Source of the DNA: Gordonia rhizosphera NBRC 16068
GTDB taxonomy: Bacteria > Actinomycetota > Actinomycetes > Mycobacteriales > Mycobacteriaceae
DNA: 64,000 nucleotides
Assembly: GCF_000298195.1 (NCBI RefSeq)
Contig: NZ_BAHC01000119.1
Location: 1-64,000, forward strand
Direction: 5' to 3'
Shown: in pieces, positions 24,881 through 34,351 of the stretch
Position numbering within the stretch: the stretch's first letter is position 1
Layout: each line of letters begins with the position of its first letter
Translations under genes and position numbers: made by a program
Notes under the pieces: model-generated
What the model saw: the letters and a program-made list of their open reading frames with translations, nothing else
Told to the model about the DNA's origin: nothing
Databases searched by the model: none

Positions 24881-24920
24881 CGTCTCAGCCCGTCTCAGCC
24901 CGTCTCAGCCCGTCTCAGCG
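24881..24920. repeat. Four tandem 10-bp repeats across the gabD2 stop codon
   Basis: CGTCTCAGCC is repeated four times (the last copy ends in G). The final copy contains the gabD2 stop codon. The other copies fill the gap to the sugar dehydrogenase promoter. Confidence 0.85.
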
Positions 24921-26468
24921 ACCGGGCAGGTACTTCATCGCACGCATCGCATACGGGGTGACGGCCCGGTAGACACCCTTCGGGATACCCGGCGCGCGGT
25001 CGACCCCGAGGAAACGCTGCTCGGCGATTGTCTGCGGCTCGGTGTACTTGAGCAGACCCTCCTCGCCGTGGCGGCGGCCGACGCCGGAGAGTCCCATCCC
25101 GCCCATCGGTGCCGCGGTCGATGCCCAGGCCGACGCGTACCCCTCGTTGATGTTCACCGTGCCGGCCCGGAGTCGGTCGGCGATCGCGTGGGCCTCGGCG
25201 CTGCTGCCGGCGAACACGCTGGCGTTGAGGCCGTAGTGCGTCTGGTTCGCCAGTTTGATCGCCTCGTCGGTGGAGTCGACGGGGTAGATCGAGACCACCG
25301 GGCCGAAGGTCTCCTCGGCATGACAGACCATCTCGTCGGTGACATCGGTGAGCACTGTCGGCTCGTAGAAGAACGGGCCCAGGTCGGCGCGCCGCCGACC
25401 GCCTGCGAGTAGCTTCGCCCCCTTGGCGACCGCATCCTGGACGTGGGTCTCGGTGGAGTCGATCTGCGCGGCGGACGCCAGCGACCCCATATCGGCGTTG
25501 AAGTCGTAGGTGGCGTCGAGTTTCATCGAGGAGACGTGCGCGGCGAATCGGGCGGTGAACTCGTCGGCGATCACCTTGTCCACGTAGAGCCGCTCGATGG
25601 AGATACACAACTGACCCGAGTTGGAGAAGCAGGCCCGCGCGGCTCCCTCGACTGCACGGTCGATGTCGGCGCCGGCGGTCACGATCATCGGGTTCTTGCC
25701 GCCGAGTTCGGCGGAGAAGCCGATGAGTCGTCGGCCCGCCTGCTGCGCGAGCGCCGCGCCGGTCGCCGTCGACCCGGTGAACATCACGTAGTCGGTGGTG
25801 TCCACGATCGCCTGCCCGACGACGCTGCCCGGTCCGGGGACGACCGCGAACAGTTCACGGGGCAGGCCGGCCTCGTAGAGCAGTTCGGCGAGGGCGAGCG
25901 CACAGTACGGCGTCTGGCTGTCCGGCTTGATGACGACGCCATTGCCGGCCACCAGCGCCGCGACGGCGTCGGAGGCGGCGAGCGTGAGCGGGTAGTTCCA
26001 CGGGCTGATGACACCGACGACACCCTTGGGCAGGTATCGCACGCGAACGCTCGTAGCGCCCGGCAGCATGCCCTTGACCCTCTGCTCGGCCAGGAACTCG
26101 GCGCTCTTCTTCGCGTAGTAGCGGGCGGTGAGCGCGACGTCGATGACCTCTTCCTGCGCGTAGATCCGCGCCTTGCCGGTCTCCGCCTGCGCGATGTCCA
26201 TCAGCTCGGCGGCATGGGAGTGCACCAGTCGGGAGAACCGGTCGAGCACGTCGGCGCGCTGCGCCGGCGTCCGCTGCGCCCACCCCTCCTGCGCCGCGCG
26301 CGCACGCGCCACCGCGGACTCGAGATCCTCGGCGGTGCCGACCGGTATGGTCGCCATCTCGACGCCGCTGAACGCCTCGAGCACCGGCCGGGTGGGGCGG
26401 TCCTGCGCGGCATCGATGGCGACCAGCGGGGCCAGCCGCCGGAAGTAGTCGGGTGTGGGCTTCGGCAT
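24915..26468 (-). CDS. gabD2: Succinate-semialdehyde dehydrogenase (GabD2-like)
   Basis: A 517-residue aldehyde dehydrogenase that follows M. tuberculosis GabD2 along its whole length. The catalytic cysteine is near residue 288 in SGQLCIS, the general-base Glu is in ELGGKNP (about 254), and GVISPWNYPLT and the Rossmann GSTATG are present. It oxidises succinate semialdehyde with NAD(P)+ in GABA or alpha-ketoglutarate bypass metabolism. The open frame extends to 26597, but that part is an out-of-frame reading of the 18-bp repeats in rraA (RTVPSR units). GAGGACGG before the ATG at 26468 fixes the start, 13 bp after rraA, so the two genes form an operon. Confidence 0.9.
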   Translation of the reverse strand: MPKPTPDYFRRLAPLVAIDAAQDRPTRPVLEAFSGVEMATIPVGTAEDLESAVARARAAQEGWAQRTPAQRADVLDRFSRLVHSHAAELMDIAQAETGKARIYAQEEVIDVALTARYYAKKSAEFLAEQRVKGMLPGATSVRVRYLPKGVVGVISPWNYPLTLAASDAVAALVAGNGVVIKPDSQTPYCALALAELLYEAGLPRELFAVVPGPGSVVGQAIVDTTDYVMFTGSTATGAALAQQAGRRLIGFSAELGGKNPMIVTAGADIDRAVEGAARACFSNSGQLCISIERLYVDKVIADEFTARFAAHVSSMKLDATYDFNADMGSLASAAQIDSTETHVQDAVAKGAKLLAGGRRRADLGPFFYEPTVLTDVTDEMVCHAEETFGPVVSIYPVDSTDEAIKLANQTHYGLNASVFAGSSAEAHAIADRLRAGTVNINEGYASAWASTAAPMGGMGLSGVGRRHGEEGLLKYTEPQTIAEQRFLGVDRAPGIPKGVYRAVTPYAMRAMKYLPGR

Positions 26469-26481
26469 GATTCGGCCGTCC

Positions 26482-27048
26482 TCAGTTCTCGGTGGTCTGG
26501 CTCTCGTCGTGGTGACTCTCGTAGGCACTGTCCGGCGTGACGGCACTGTCCGGCGTGACGGCACTGTCCGGCGTGACGATGACGATGCCGTCGTCATCGG
26601 AGTAGACGATGTCGCCGGGATGGAATGTCTCGCCGCCGATGGTCAGCGGGATGTCGCGTTCGCCGACACCGGTCTTGGTGGACTTGCGCGGGTTGGTGCC
26701 GAGAGCCTTCACGCCGATCTCCATGCCGCCGATCACCGCCGAGTCGCGGATGGCGCCGTTGACGATGATGCCGACCCATCCGTTGGCGCGGCCCAGTTCG
26801 GCGATGAGGTCACCGACGAGAGCGGTGTGCACCGACTCCGCGCCATCGACCACCAGCACGCCGCCCGGGTTGGACTCGCCGAGGATCGACTTGAGCAGCG
26901 CGTTGTCCTGGAAGCACTTGACCGTGGTGACCCGGCCCGCGAACTCGCGGTGTCCGCCGTACTGGGTGAACTGTGTGTCGCAGCTGCGCACGAGATCACC
27001 GATCTCGTCGACGAGGTCGGCGGTCGGGATGAAGGTCAACTCGCTCAT
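26482..27048 (-). CDS. rraA: RraA family protein (RNase E regulator / aldolase-like)
   Basis: A 188-residue Rra[50 protein letters not shown] and [11 protein letters not shown] are all family motifs. E. coli RraA inhibits RNase E, while close relatives are class II 4-hydroxy-4-methyl-2-oxoglutarate aldolases. The Gly-Asp and Arg-Asp pairs needed by the aldolase are present (GDLIAEL, NGAIRDS), so enzyme activity is possible. The normal end at about residue 158 is extended by three copies of TPDSAV from an 18-bp tandem repeat. It heads an operon with gabD2 and has a leaderless promoter. Confidence 0.85.
   Translation of the reverse strand: MSELTFIPTADLVDEIGDLVRSCDTQFTQYGGHREFAGRVTTVKCFQDNALLKSILGESNPGGVLVVDGAESVHTALVGDLIAELGRANGWVGIIVNGAIRDSAVIGGMEIGVKALGTNPRKSTKTGVGERDIPLTIGGETFHPGDIVYSDDDGIVIVTPDSAVTPDSAVTPDSAYESHHDESQTTEN
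26524..26577. repeat. Three tandem 18-bp repeats inside rraA
   Basis: GGCACTGTCCGGCGTGAC is repeated exactly three times (26524, 26542, 26560). Being a multiple of three, it adds TPDSAV units to the RraA C-terminus without shifting the frame. Confidence 0.9.
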
Positions 27049-27054
27049 GTCGAC

Positions 27055-27060
27055 AGTCTA
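27055..27060 (-). promoter_or_regulatory. Leaderless -10 box for rraA
   Basis: TAGACT on the minus strand, 6 nt before the rraA ATG at 27048. Confidence 0.6.
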
Positions 27061-27105
27061 GGCGGGCGCCGATCTAGGTGTGACGCAGCGGCACACCTAC
27101 CTACA

Positions 27106-28014
27106 TCAGTGGTCCGTCGCGGCGTGCGGCCGCAACGGCGGGTGCAGTTCGTCGATCACCCGCGCCACCGCGTCCGGTCTGTCCAACACGAGGAAATGCC
27201 GGGCCGGTGCCACGACCTCGAGCCGCGCCCCCAACATCTGGGCGTACCGGCTCTGCTTCCACAGCCAAAACCCGCGCCACAGCCGTGGTCCCGACACGGC
27301 GGCCACCACCACACACGGCGCCGACGGCATCGGATACGCGGCACGCAGCGCGCGGAGGTCGGCGTTCATCGCCGGGAAGGCGGCGTTTTCCACGAGCGTC
27401 GCCAGCATCATCGAGGGCTGCCCGAAGAGGGTCGCCGCCCATCGACGCTGGTCGTCGTCGAACCCCTCCGGCGGTCCGGGCAGCACTCGGGTCCGGAATG
27501 ACCCGCCGCCCCATCGGCGGACGCCGAGCCGCCCGGTCAACGCCTCGGCGGCCGCGATCAGCCGATTGGCATTGGCGACGCGGAGGGTCGTGGGCACGAT
27601 GCGCCACGGCAGCATCACATAGGAACCGTCGAGCATGACGACACCCGCGATACGGTCCGGGTAGCGCCGCGCGAAGGCCTCGGCGTAGAGCGACGCCATC
27701 GAGTGCGCCGCCACGGTGACCCGTTCGGCGACGCCGAGTTCGTCGATCACCGCACGGATTCGTTCGACCTCCGCGTCGAGCGTCGGGATGAACGCCTGTC
27801 CCGGCCGCTCCGAGAACCCGTAGCCGGGTCGGTCGTAGCGGATGACGCGCCACGACCCGCGCAGCCGCGCCACCAGCGGATCGAGGTCGAACCAGTTGCT
27901 GCCGAGGGCGGCGAGCAGCACCAGCGGCGGTCCGGCACCGTCCTCGACGACGTGCAGCCGCAGACCGTCGACCTCGACGATCCGTCCCGGCGGTTCACGG
28001 CCTGCCCGCATCAT
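27106..28014 (-). CDS. Alpha/beta hydrolase
   Basis: A 302-residue alpha/beta hydrolase. The nucleophile elbow is AHSMAS (serine), a weakened form of GxSxG with Ala in the first position. The acid lies in LDGSY or near the C-terminus, and the histidine in [11 protein letters not shown]. The oxyanion region reads LAALGSNW instead of HGxP, so the fold is clear but activity is less certain. No signal peptide is seen. The ATG at 28014 overlaps the lysX stop (ATGA), so it is translationally coupled to lysX. A role in membrane lipid handling is possible but rests only on that coupling. Confidence 0.75.
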   Translation of the reverse strand: MMRAGREPPGRIVEVDGLRLHVVEDGAGPPLVLLAALGSNWFDLDPLVARLRGSWRVIRYDRPGYGFSERPGQAFIPTLDAEVERIRAVIDELGVAERVTVAAHSMASLYAEAFARRYPDRIAGVVMLDGSYVMLPWRIVPTTLRVANANRLIAAAEALTGRLGVRRWGGGSFRTRVLPGPPEGFDDDQRRWAATLFGQPSMMLATLVENAAFPAMNADLRALRAAYPMPSAPCVVVAAVSGPRLWRGFWLWKQSRYAQMLGARLEVVAPARHFLVLDRPDAVARVIDELHPPLRPHAATDH

Positions 28015-31000
28015 CTCTCCTGCGGTTTCACCAGCGGGAACGCCAGCGATTCCCGGATCGACTGGCCGGTGATCAGCATGACGATGCGGTCCACGCCGAC
28101 GCCGAGTCCGCCGGTCGGCGGCATCGCGTATTCGAGGGCCTGCAGGAAGTCCTCGTCGAGTTCCATCGCCTCGGGGTCACCGCCGGCGGCGAGCATCGAC
28201 TGTGCGGTGAGACGTTTGCGTTGCTCGACCGGGTCGGTGAGCTCGGTGTAGGCGGTGCCGAGTTCGACTCCCCACGCGACGAGGTCCCACCGTTCGGCCA
28301 CCCCCGCGATGGAGCGGTGCGCCCGGGTCAGCGGGGAGGTGGAGGTCGGGAAGTCGACGTAGAAGGTGGGGAAGGTCGTCCTGTCCTCACCGAGGTGCTC
28401 GTAGAGTTCGAGCACCACGTGTCCGGCATCCCAGTCCGGCCGATGGGCGATGCCGAGGCGATCGCAGACGGCGCGCAGCGTCTCCACCGGGGTCGACGGG
28501 GTGATCTCCTCGCCCGCCCCTTCCGACACCGCGTCGTGCACCGATCGGATCGGCCAGGGCCCGGAGATGTCGATGCGGGCGGTGCTGCCGTCCGGTTCGG
28601 TGCGGAAGATGACCGGCTCGCCGTGCGCCGCGATGGCCGCGTTCTGGATCATCTCGCGGGTCAGGTCGAGCATGGTGCGGTAATCGCCGTGCGCGGCGTA
28701 GGCCTCGAGGCTGGTGAACTCGGGGTTGTGGCTGAAGTCGACACCCTCGTTGCGGAAGTTGCGACCGATCTCGAACACCTTCTCCACACCGCCGACGCAG
28801 AGTCGCTTGAGGTAGAGCTCCGGCGCGATACGCAGGTAGAGGTCGAGGTCATAGGCGTTGATGTGCGTCTGGAACGGTGTGGCATTCGCACCGCCGTGGA
28901 TCTGCTGCAGGATCGGCGTCTCCACCTCGAGGAACCCCCGGCCGGACATGAAATCGCGCAACGACTTCACCACCAGGCTGCGCGTCGCGAGCAGCTCCCG
29001 GCTTCGCGCGTTGATGGCGAGGTCGACGTAGCGTTGGCGTACACACGCCTCCGGGTCGCTCAGCCCGCTCCACTTGTCCGGCAACGGCCGCAGACACTTG
29101 CCGAGCATCCGCCACGACGTCGCGAGCACCGACAGCTCCCCGGTCCGGCTGTGGCCGATCTCACCCGACACCTCGATCAGATCCCCGAGGTCGGTGCAGC
29201 ACGCGAAATCCGGTGCATCCGGGTCGATCCGGGACGCCTCGACGAGTACCTGGACCTCCCCGGACCAGTCGTGCACCGCCGCGAAGGCGACCTTGCCGAA
29301 ATCACGCAGGCGGGTCACCCGCCCGGCGATCCGGACCACCGTGCCGGCGGGGGCCGCCGTGGCGGTCGCGATGGTGTGGCTGGGTGGGCGGGCCGGCGGG
29401 TACGGATCGATGCCGTCGGCGGCGAGCCGTTCCATCTTGGCGACCCGTACCCGGACCTGTTCGGGCCGGGATACCTCCGCGCTCTGCGGGCCGGCCTCCG
29501 CCTCGAGGTCGGCGACGAGGATGTCCACGTCGACCCCGGGCGGGATCGACGACGCACCCCGCGTGTAGTGCCGGGCCCGGCCGAACTGGGGCAGCCGGAC
29601 GAAGCCCTCGGTCACGATCCCGGCCAGGGCGACCCGCGGCAACATCCGGTTGTCCTCGTAGCAGAGATAGCGCGGCTGCCAGTCCGGCCGATACTTCGCA
29701 TTGGATTTGTACAGCGACTCCATCTGGAAGAACCGCGAGCCGAACATGAGCACCGAGTAGGTCGCCCGCATCACCGGGCCCGCGCCGATCTCGGCGCCGT
29801 GTTCGAAGAACGCGCGGAAGGTCGCGAAGTTCAGTGAGATCTCGGTGATGCCGTGCTGTTCGGAGTTCCGGACCAGTTCGGTCACCATCGTCTCGATGAC
29901 ACCGTTCACCGATCCGCGATCACGGCGCATCAGATCCAGCGACACCCCCGTGCGGCCCCACGGCACGAAGGACAGCATCCCGACGACCTTCTCGGCGGCA
30001 GTTCCCTCCGCCTCCACCGCCTCCACCAGCAGGCAGTTCCCGTCGGCCGGGTCGCCCAGCCGGCCCAGTGCCATCGCGAAACCGCGTTCCTCGTCGGTGT
30101 CGCGCCACGCATCCGACCGGGCGATCACCTCGGACATCTCCGCATCCGACAACTCGCCGTGCCGCCGGATCCGGACGGTGATGCCGGCCCGCTTCGTCCG
30201 GGTGACCGCCTGCCGGACACCCTTCATCGCGGGTCCGTTGATGCTGTAGTCGCGGGTGTACAGGATCGCCTCGTCGCCGATGGCCAAGGACCCGAATCCG
30301 GCCTCGTCGTAGGCCGCGGCGCCGAGGGCACTCGACCCCATGGCCGCCGGGTGCCAGCCGTACCGGTCGCAGAGGGCGAGGAACTCGACGATCGCGTCCC
30401 CCCAGGAGCTCGGATCACCGATGGGGTCGCCACCCGCGATGCCGACACCGAGTTCGACCCGGTAGGTCACCGCGGCGCGACCGTCCGGCGAGAACACCAC
30501 GGCCTTGTCGCGGCGTGTGGAGAAGTAGGCAAGCGAGTCGTCGTCGCCGAACCTCGTAGTCAGGGCGCGGATGAGTTTCTCGTCGTCGGCGGTGATCAAG
30601 GATCTCAGTCGCACCGACCGGAACAACACGACTGCCGCGGCGATGAGCGCGAGCGCACCGAACAGTCCGAGCAACCCGTTGACGACCGCGTAGCTGTGGC
30701 GACCGTCGAATGCGGCATCCTGGTCGACCGAGCCGAATGCGACGACCCGGTTGAAGGCATACGGCAGTCGGTCGGCCCTGGTCAGCGTGTGCGGGAGGAG
30801 CCAGACCAATCCCCAGCCCAGCAGTGTGCCCAGCACGAGACCCGACACGAGCACTCCGAGGGCGGCGGGGAGCGCACCCCGACGTACCCGCGTGTAGAAC
30901 TGCCGATAGGTCGCGATCAGGAACACGAGGGCCGCGACGTCGACGGCGATGCCGAGGACCAGGTTGACCCTGTCGGTCTCGGTCACCTCCAGTGTGTCCG

Positions 31001-31421
31001 CGAACGCCGGCACCAGGTACAGCGCGTTGCCGGCGATGTACAGCACGAGGTAGACGACGCAGATCCACCACGCGATGCGTTTGCGCGCGGACAGCGCGAA
31101 GGCGAGGAGAGCGAGAACGAACGCCCACGCGAAACTCGTGTCCGGCAGGGTGATGATGAAGGTGTCCACGTAGTCGCGCGGCACGTGGATGAGATTGCGC
31201 AACCACGGGAACAGACTCGACAGCAGCGAGATCGCGGACAGCACGCCGACGACGGTGCCGGCGATCCGTGGCGCGTTGCGGCCGAAGCCGCGGGGAGTGC
31301 GGATGCGATCGATCAGATCGTTGGAGCGCCGCTGCGCCGACGCCCGGTCGCGGGGCGGGCGTAGGGTACCGAGGTCATCGTCGACGACGGGTGGTACGAG
31401 GTCGGACGCTTGCGCAGCCAT
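28011..31421 (-). CDS. lysX: Bifunctional lysylphosphatidylglycerol synthase / lysyl-tRNA synthetase
   Basis: A 1136-residue LysX as in M. tuberculosis. Residues about 45-265 hold some seven membrane helices. Residues about 275-590 are the MprF-like (DUF2156) aminoacyl-transferase domain. About 695-770 is an OB-fold anticodon-binding domain, and about 785-1136 the class II lysyl-tRNA synthetase core, with motif 2 [11 protein letters not shown] and motif 3 [12 protein letters not shown]. The protein charges tRNA-Lys and moves lysine to phosphatidylglycerol, lowering surface negative charge and protecting against cationic peptides and acid. The start has TACCGT 7 nt upstream (leaderless). An alpha/beta hydrolase gene overlaps its stop. 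Confidence 0.95.
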   Translation of the reverse strand: MAAQASDLVPPVVDDDLGTLRPPRDRASAQRRSNDLIDRIRTPRGFGRNAPRIAGTVVGVLSAISLLSSLFPWLRNLIHVPRDYVDTFIITLPDTSFAWAFVLALLAFALSARKRIAWWICVVYLVLYIAGNALYLVPAFADTLEVTETDRVNLVLGIAVDVAALVFLIATYRQFYTRVRRGALPAALGVLVSGLVLGTLLGWGLVWLLPHTLTRADRLPYAFNRVVAFGSVDQDAAFDGRHSYAVVNGLLGLFGALALIAAAVVLFRSVRLRSLITADDEKLIRALTTRFGDDDSLAYFSTRRDKAVVFSPDGRAAVTYRVELGVGIAGGDPIGDPSSWGDAIVEFLALCDRYGWHPAAMGSSALGAAAYDEAGFGSLAIGDEAILYTRDYSINGPAMKGVRQAVTRTKRAGITVRIRRHGELSDAEMSEVIARSDAWRDTDEERGFAMALGRLGDPADGNCLLVEAVEAEGTAAEKVVGMLSFVPWGRTGVSLDLMRRDRGSVNGVIETMVTELVRNSEQHGITEISLNFATFRAFFEHGAEIGAGPVMRATYSVLMFGSRFFQMESLYKSNAKYRPDWQPRYLCYEDNRMLPRVALAGIVTEGFVRLPQFGRARHYTRGASSIPPGVDVDILVADLEAEAGPQSAEVSRPEQVRVRVAKMERLAADGIDPYPPARPPSHTIATATAAPAGTVVRIAGRVTRLRDFGKVAFAAVHDWSGEVQVLVEASRIDPDAPDFACCTDLGDLIEVSGEIGHSRTGELSVLATSWRMLGKCLRPLPDKWSGLSDPEACVRQRYVDLAINARSRELLATRSLVVKSLRDFMSGRGFLEVETPILQQIHGGANATPFQTHINAYDLDLYLRIAPELYLKRLCVGGVEKVFEIGRNFRNEGVDFSHNPEFTSLEAYAAHGDYRTMLDLTREMIQNAAIAAHGEPVIFRTEPDGSTARIDISGPWPIRSVHDAVSEGAGEEITPSTPVETLRAVCDRLGIAHRPDWDAGHVVLELYEHLGEDRTTFPTFYVDFPTSTSPLTRAHRSIAGVAERWDLVAWGVELGTAYTELTDPVEQRKRLTAQSMLAAGGDPEAMELDEDFLQALEYAMPPTGGLGVGVDRIVMLITGQSIRESLAFPLVKPQER

Positions 31422-31428
31422 GATGCCG

Positions 31429-31434
31429 ACGGTA
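31429..31434 (-). promoter_or_regulatory. Leaderless -10 box for lysX
   Basis: TACCGT on the minus strand, 7 nt before the lysX ATG at 31421. Confidence 0.5.
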
Positions 31435-31477
31435 GTCGGAGGTCGCGTCCTCGGCCGGGCTTGGGCAAGATGATGAC

Positions 31478-31690
31478 GTGGACGATGTACCGATTCGCGA
31501 CGACTCGATCCGACTGGGCCAATTCCTCAAGCTCGCCAACCTGATCGACTCCGGGTCGGAGGCCAAAGAGGTGATCGCCGAAGGCCTGGTGCGGGTGAAC
31601 GGAGAGGTGGAGACCCGGCGGGGACGGCAGCTGATGCCCGGTGACGAGGTCGCGTTCGCCGGCCACGGCGCCCGTGTCACCCGAGGGTGA
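31478..31690 (+). CDS. S4-domain RNA-binding protein
   Basis: A 70-residue protein that is a single S4 RNA-binding domain: [50 protein letters not shown] order, as in the YbcJ/RqcP-like small S4 proteins. Such proteins bind structured RNA or ribosomal subunits. The GTG at 31478 is close to the divergent lysX promoter; CAAGAT lies 6 nt before it, an imperfect leaderless box. Its partner RNA is unknown. Confidence 0.8.
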   Translation: MDDVPIRDDSIRLGQFLKLANLIDSGSEAKEVIAEGLVRVNGEVETRRGRQLMPGDEVAFAGHGARVTRG

Positions 31691-31701
31691 GCAACGATCC
31701 G

Positions 31702-31812
31702 TCAGGAATGCAGTCGCTTGAGTTCTGCGGGCGTGGCGAGGCGCTCCGCCTCGGCCGGGAACATGCGCGCGGTGCGGCCACGCCCGAAACGACCGGCAAT
31801 GGAGCTCAGCAC
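31702..31812 (-). CDS. Possible 36-aa small basic protein
   Basis: In the 333-bp gap between the S4 gene and the cutinase gene, a GTG at 31812 opens a 36-codon frame ending at 31702 (LSSIAGRFGRGRTARMFPAEAERLATPAELKRLHS after the initiator, split here as a basic then an amphipathic half). Codon use is GC-rich as in real genes. There is no clear ribosome-binding site, and the start lies in a palindrome. It could be a real short protein or chance; nothing else is seen in the gap. Confidence 0.3.
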   Translation of the reverse strand: MLSSIAGRFGRGRTARMFPAEAERLATPAELKRLHS

Positions 31813-31818
31813 TGAGCT
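31803..31818. promoter_or_regulatory. Perfect 16-bp palindrome
   Basis: AGCTCAG and CTGAGCT flank a 2-bp centre. It lies between the S4 gene and the cutinase gene and overlaps the start of the possible small ORF. It may be an operator; the binding protein is unknown. Confidence 0.35.
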
Positions 31819-32023
31819 ACGACGTGAGTGTGAGGGTGAGTAAGTCAATCTCATGACCAATCACTTCCCTGATTTACTGCAAGAGACTCGATCTTCGTTT
31901 TACTGTAGTAGGCCTGCGGTCGGCACCCAAGAGATTTTCCGTCCGGGAATCGTTGGTTACGTCACACCCGGATACATCGATGATGGCACGGTCGGTGTTA
32001 CGTCCACGGGAGCGACGCGGCGC

Positions 32024-32920
32024 TCAGGCGAGGCCGGCGAGGAAGTTTCGTGCCCAGGCCACGGCCGTGACGCCGGGCTTCACCTCGAAGGCCTGATAGT
32101 TACCGTGGGAACCCGAGTTCAGGAACCGGTCGAAAGCGAGGATCTGTTGGCGGGCGCGCGCGTTGCTGAGCTCGTATGTGACCTTACCCAGCCCGCCCTG
32201 GCGGAGGAGCTCGTCGACGATCGCCCCCGCCTCGGCCTGGTATTGCCCGAGCTGGCTGGGTGTCGGGTCGCTGGTCTCGGCGAGGTAGCCGGCGATCCGC
32301 GTGACGTAGAAGTCGCGCGGGACATTGCAGTAGAGGTCCCGTGGTTCGCAGATCGTGAACGCGCGCGGGAGGAGCCATCCCATGCCGCCGCGGCGCGGAC
32401 CCCCGCTGCCCTGGCCCTCGAGCGGCGGACCGACGAGATTGTTGTCGTGGGATCGCCGCGGGTCGGACAGCAGCACCACGCCGGCGACCTGGCCGGGACG
32501 GATACCCGCGCGTCCGGTCCCGATCTCGGACGCCACGTCACCGGCCGCGTCCGCGCCCTGGCTGTAGCCGGTGAGCGCGATGCGGGTGCGCGGGCAGCGG
32601 CGCAGCATGGTCACTGCCAGACCGGTTGTGTTGGCCACCGCCTGCGCCTTGGATTTGCCGTAGACGGCCTTCTCCCAGGGGAATGCGGTGGCGTCGTAGC
32701 CGACGTAGTCGACGCGGGTCTCGGGTCCGAGCCCCGCGGTCACCGCGCCGAGTAACCCGGGATTCTGGTTGTTCGCCCAGGTGCCGGGTATCGCGAGGAC
32801 ATAGAGCTTGGGACATCCCCGAGGTCCGGGAGCGGCCTGTGCCGGCGCAGCAAATCCCGCCATGACCGCGACGGTGATGACCAGCGTGACGATCGCGGTG
32901 ACCGTGGCGCGAAGTCGCAT
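32024..32920 (-). CDS. Secreted cutinase-family esterase
   Basis: A 298-residue cutinase-like protein with a signal peptide (about residues 1-29, ending AQAA). The catalytic serine is Ser120 in GYSQGAD; the aspartate sits in CEPRDLYCN between two cysteines, and the histidine in NSGSHGNY. Actinobacterial cutinase-like proteins hydrolyse lipid esters, polyesters or cell-wall mycolyl esters outside the cell. A -10-like TAGACT (32957-32962) lies upstream and GGGAGGGG precedes the ATG. The family is typical of mycolic-acid bacteria. Confidence 0.9.
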   Translation of the reverse strand: MRLRATVTAIVTLVITVAVMAGFAAPAQAAPGPRGCPKLYVLAIPGTWANNQNPGLLGAVTAGLGPETRVDYVGYDATAFPWEKAVYGKSKAQAVANTTGLAVTMLRRCPRTRIALTGYSQGADAAGDVASEIGTGRAGIRPGQVAGVVLLSDPRRSHDNNLVGPPLEGQGSGGPRRGGMGWLLPRAFTICEPRDLYCNVPRDFYVTRIAGYLAETSDPTPSQLGQYQAEAGAIVDELLRQGGLGKVTYELSNARARQQILAFDRFLNSGSHGNYQAFEVKPGVTAVAWARNFLAGLA

Positions 32921-32951
32921 CCGACCCCTCCCGACTCGGAGTCCGTTCAGG

Positions 32952-34217
32952 TCACGAGTCTAAACGTGTCGGACGCTTCTCGGCGGGGTCTGGCGACCGC
33001 GTGTCCCCGGCGCGCGGCGGCGTCGACCACAGCACTGCCGTGGCCAGGTGGCGGGCGTAGTCGGGAAGCGCCGGCGAGCGCACCGACGGCACGCGCACGA
33101 CGCCGTTGATGACGGCGATCGCCAGGTCCACCAGTGCCTGCGCCTCCATGGGGTCGAGTTCGGGGCGGACCATCATCAGCAGTCGCCGCCACTCGGCGAC
33201 GTACTCGCTGTAATTACGGGCGACCTCGTCTCCCGCCGGTCCGTCGATGAGCGCACCGAACGACAGGGACACCGTGACGAGGTCCCAGTGCCGGTAGGCC
33301 ATGAGCGAATACATGGCGACGAGTTCGGCCAGCGCGTTCTCGGGGCCGCGGAATTGATTCAGCAGACCTCCCAGATGCAGCCACAGCCCCTCGAAGATGC
33401 GGGAGACACCACGGACGATGATGTCGCGTTTGCTGGGGTAGTAGTTGTAGACGCTGGGCCCGGCGATGCCCACGACCTCGCCGATGTCGTCCATGCTGAC
33501 CGCCGCATAGCCCCGCTGCGCAAACAATCGGATCGCTGCGTCGAGCACCGCCTCGCGACGCGACAGGGGCTGCAGCACGGTGGTCTCCGGGTCACCGGTG
33601 TCTGTCGTCGTCGAGTCGAACCTCTCCCGCCCGGCCGCCACGACCGCGTTGGCCGCCGACACGAGATACTCTTTCTGCATCGCCGGGGGCACGTCCAGCG
33701 GTCGGTGCCCCGGCCAGTCGATCACCGAGAAGATGCCCCACGTCGTGACCCTCGGCGGGATGCATCCCTCGTCGGCGCCCACGACGATGGAGTCGGCGAC
33801 GAATCGTGCGACCTCGGACACCCGCGCGACGAATCGCGTCATCTCGTCGGCGGTGAGATGCCCGGAGTCCCGGGACCAGACGAGGTCGAAGGCACCGGCG
33901 GCCAGGGCCGCCTCGGCCACTCGCCCGCCGATCTCCGACCAGTCGTCGGCCCCCTCGGCCGTCAGCGTCGCCAACAGCGCCTCGTACTTGCTGACCTTCG
34001 TGTCGAGCACCTCTACGAGGAGTTCGTGTTTGCTGCGATAGTGCCGGTAGAGAGCGCTCGGGACGATACCGACGGCCGCGGCGATGTCGCTCATCCCGAC
34101 GTCGTGATACCCCTTCGCGGCGAACAACTCGCCTGCGGCGGCGAGGATGCGCTGCCGGCGGTCCTTGGGACGGCTGCGCCTTTCCTGGGAGCCTCCTCCG
34201 GGGGTCGACGTCCGCAT
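32952..34217 (-). CDS. Double TetR-type regulator (two HTH domains)
   Basis: A 421-residue protein carrying two complete TetR units in tandem. The first HTH reads RILAAAGELFAAKGYHDVGMSDIAAAVGIVPSALYRHYRSK (given in pieces: FAAKGYHDVGMSDIAA, SALYRHYRSK) and the second VLDAAIRLFAQRGYAAVSMDD followed by SVYNYYPSK. Each is followed by its own helical ligand-binding region. Such tandem forms occur in mycobacteria and relatives, often near lipid genes. The ATG at 34217 has AGGAACT upstream; the longer frame (34280) is possible. The ligand and targets are unknown; the neighbouring secreted protein and cutinase are candidates. Confidence 0.8.
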   Translation of the reverse strand: MRTSTPGGGSQERRSRPKDRRQRILAAAGELFAAKGYHDVGMSDIAAAVGIVPSALYRHYRSKHELLVEVLDTKVSKYEALLATLTAEGADDWSEIGGRVAEAALAAGAFDLVWSRDSGHLTADEMTRFVARVSEVARFVADSIVVGADEGCIPPRVTTWGIFSVIDWPGHRPLDVPPAMQKEYLVSAANAVVAAGRERFDSTTTDTGDPETTVLQPLSRREAVLDAAIRLFAQRGYAAVSMDDIGEVVGIAGPSVYNYYPSKRDIIVRGVSRIFEGLWLHLGGLLNQFRGPENALAELVAMYSLMAYRHWDLVTVSLSFGALIDGPAGDEVARNYSEYVAEWRRLLMMVRPELDPMEAQALVDLAIAVINGVVRVPSVRSPALPDYARHLATAVLWSTPPRAGDTRSPDPAEKRPTRLDS

Positions 34218-34351
34218 CGAGTTCCTGTCATTCAGTGGAATCCGTGTCCTCTGTTCGGGGTACATGGCGGGCTCTTCCACTGTGCCCTACCCATACATGT
34301 GAGGCGACCCGATCCGGCAAGGTCGTCGACAAATCTTCACAGTCGTCGACA

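Noticed and set aside
26469-26597. N-terminal extension of gabD2
   Set aside because: It reads the rraA 18-bp repeats in another register (RTVPSR units), and the ATG at 26468 has a good ribosome-binding site.
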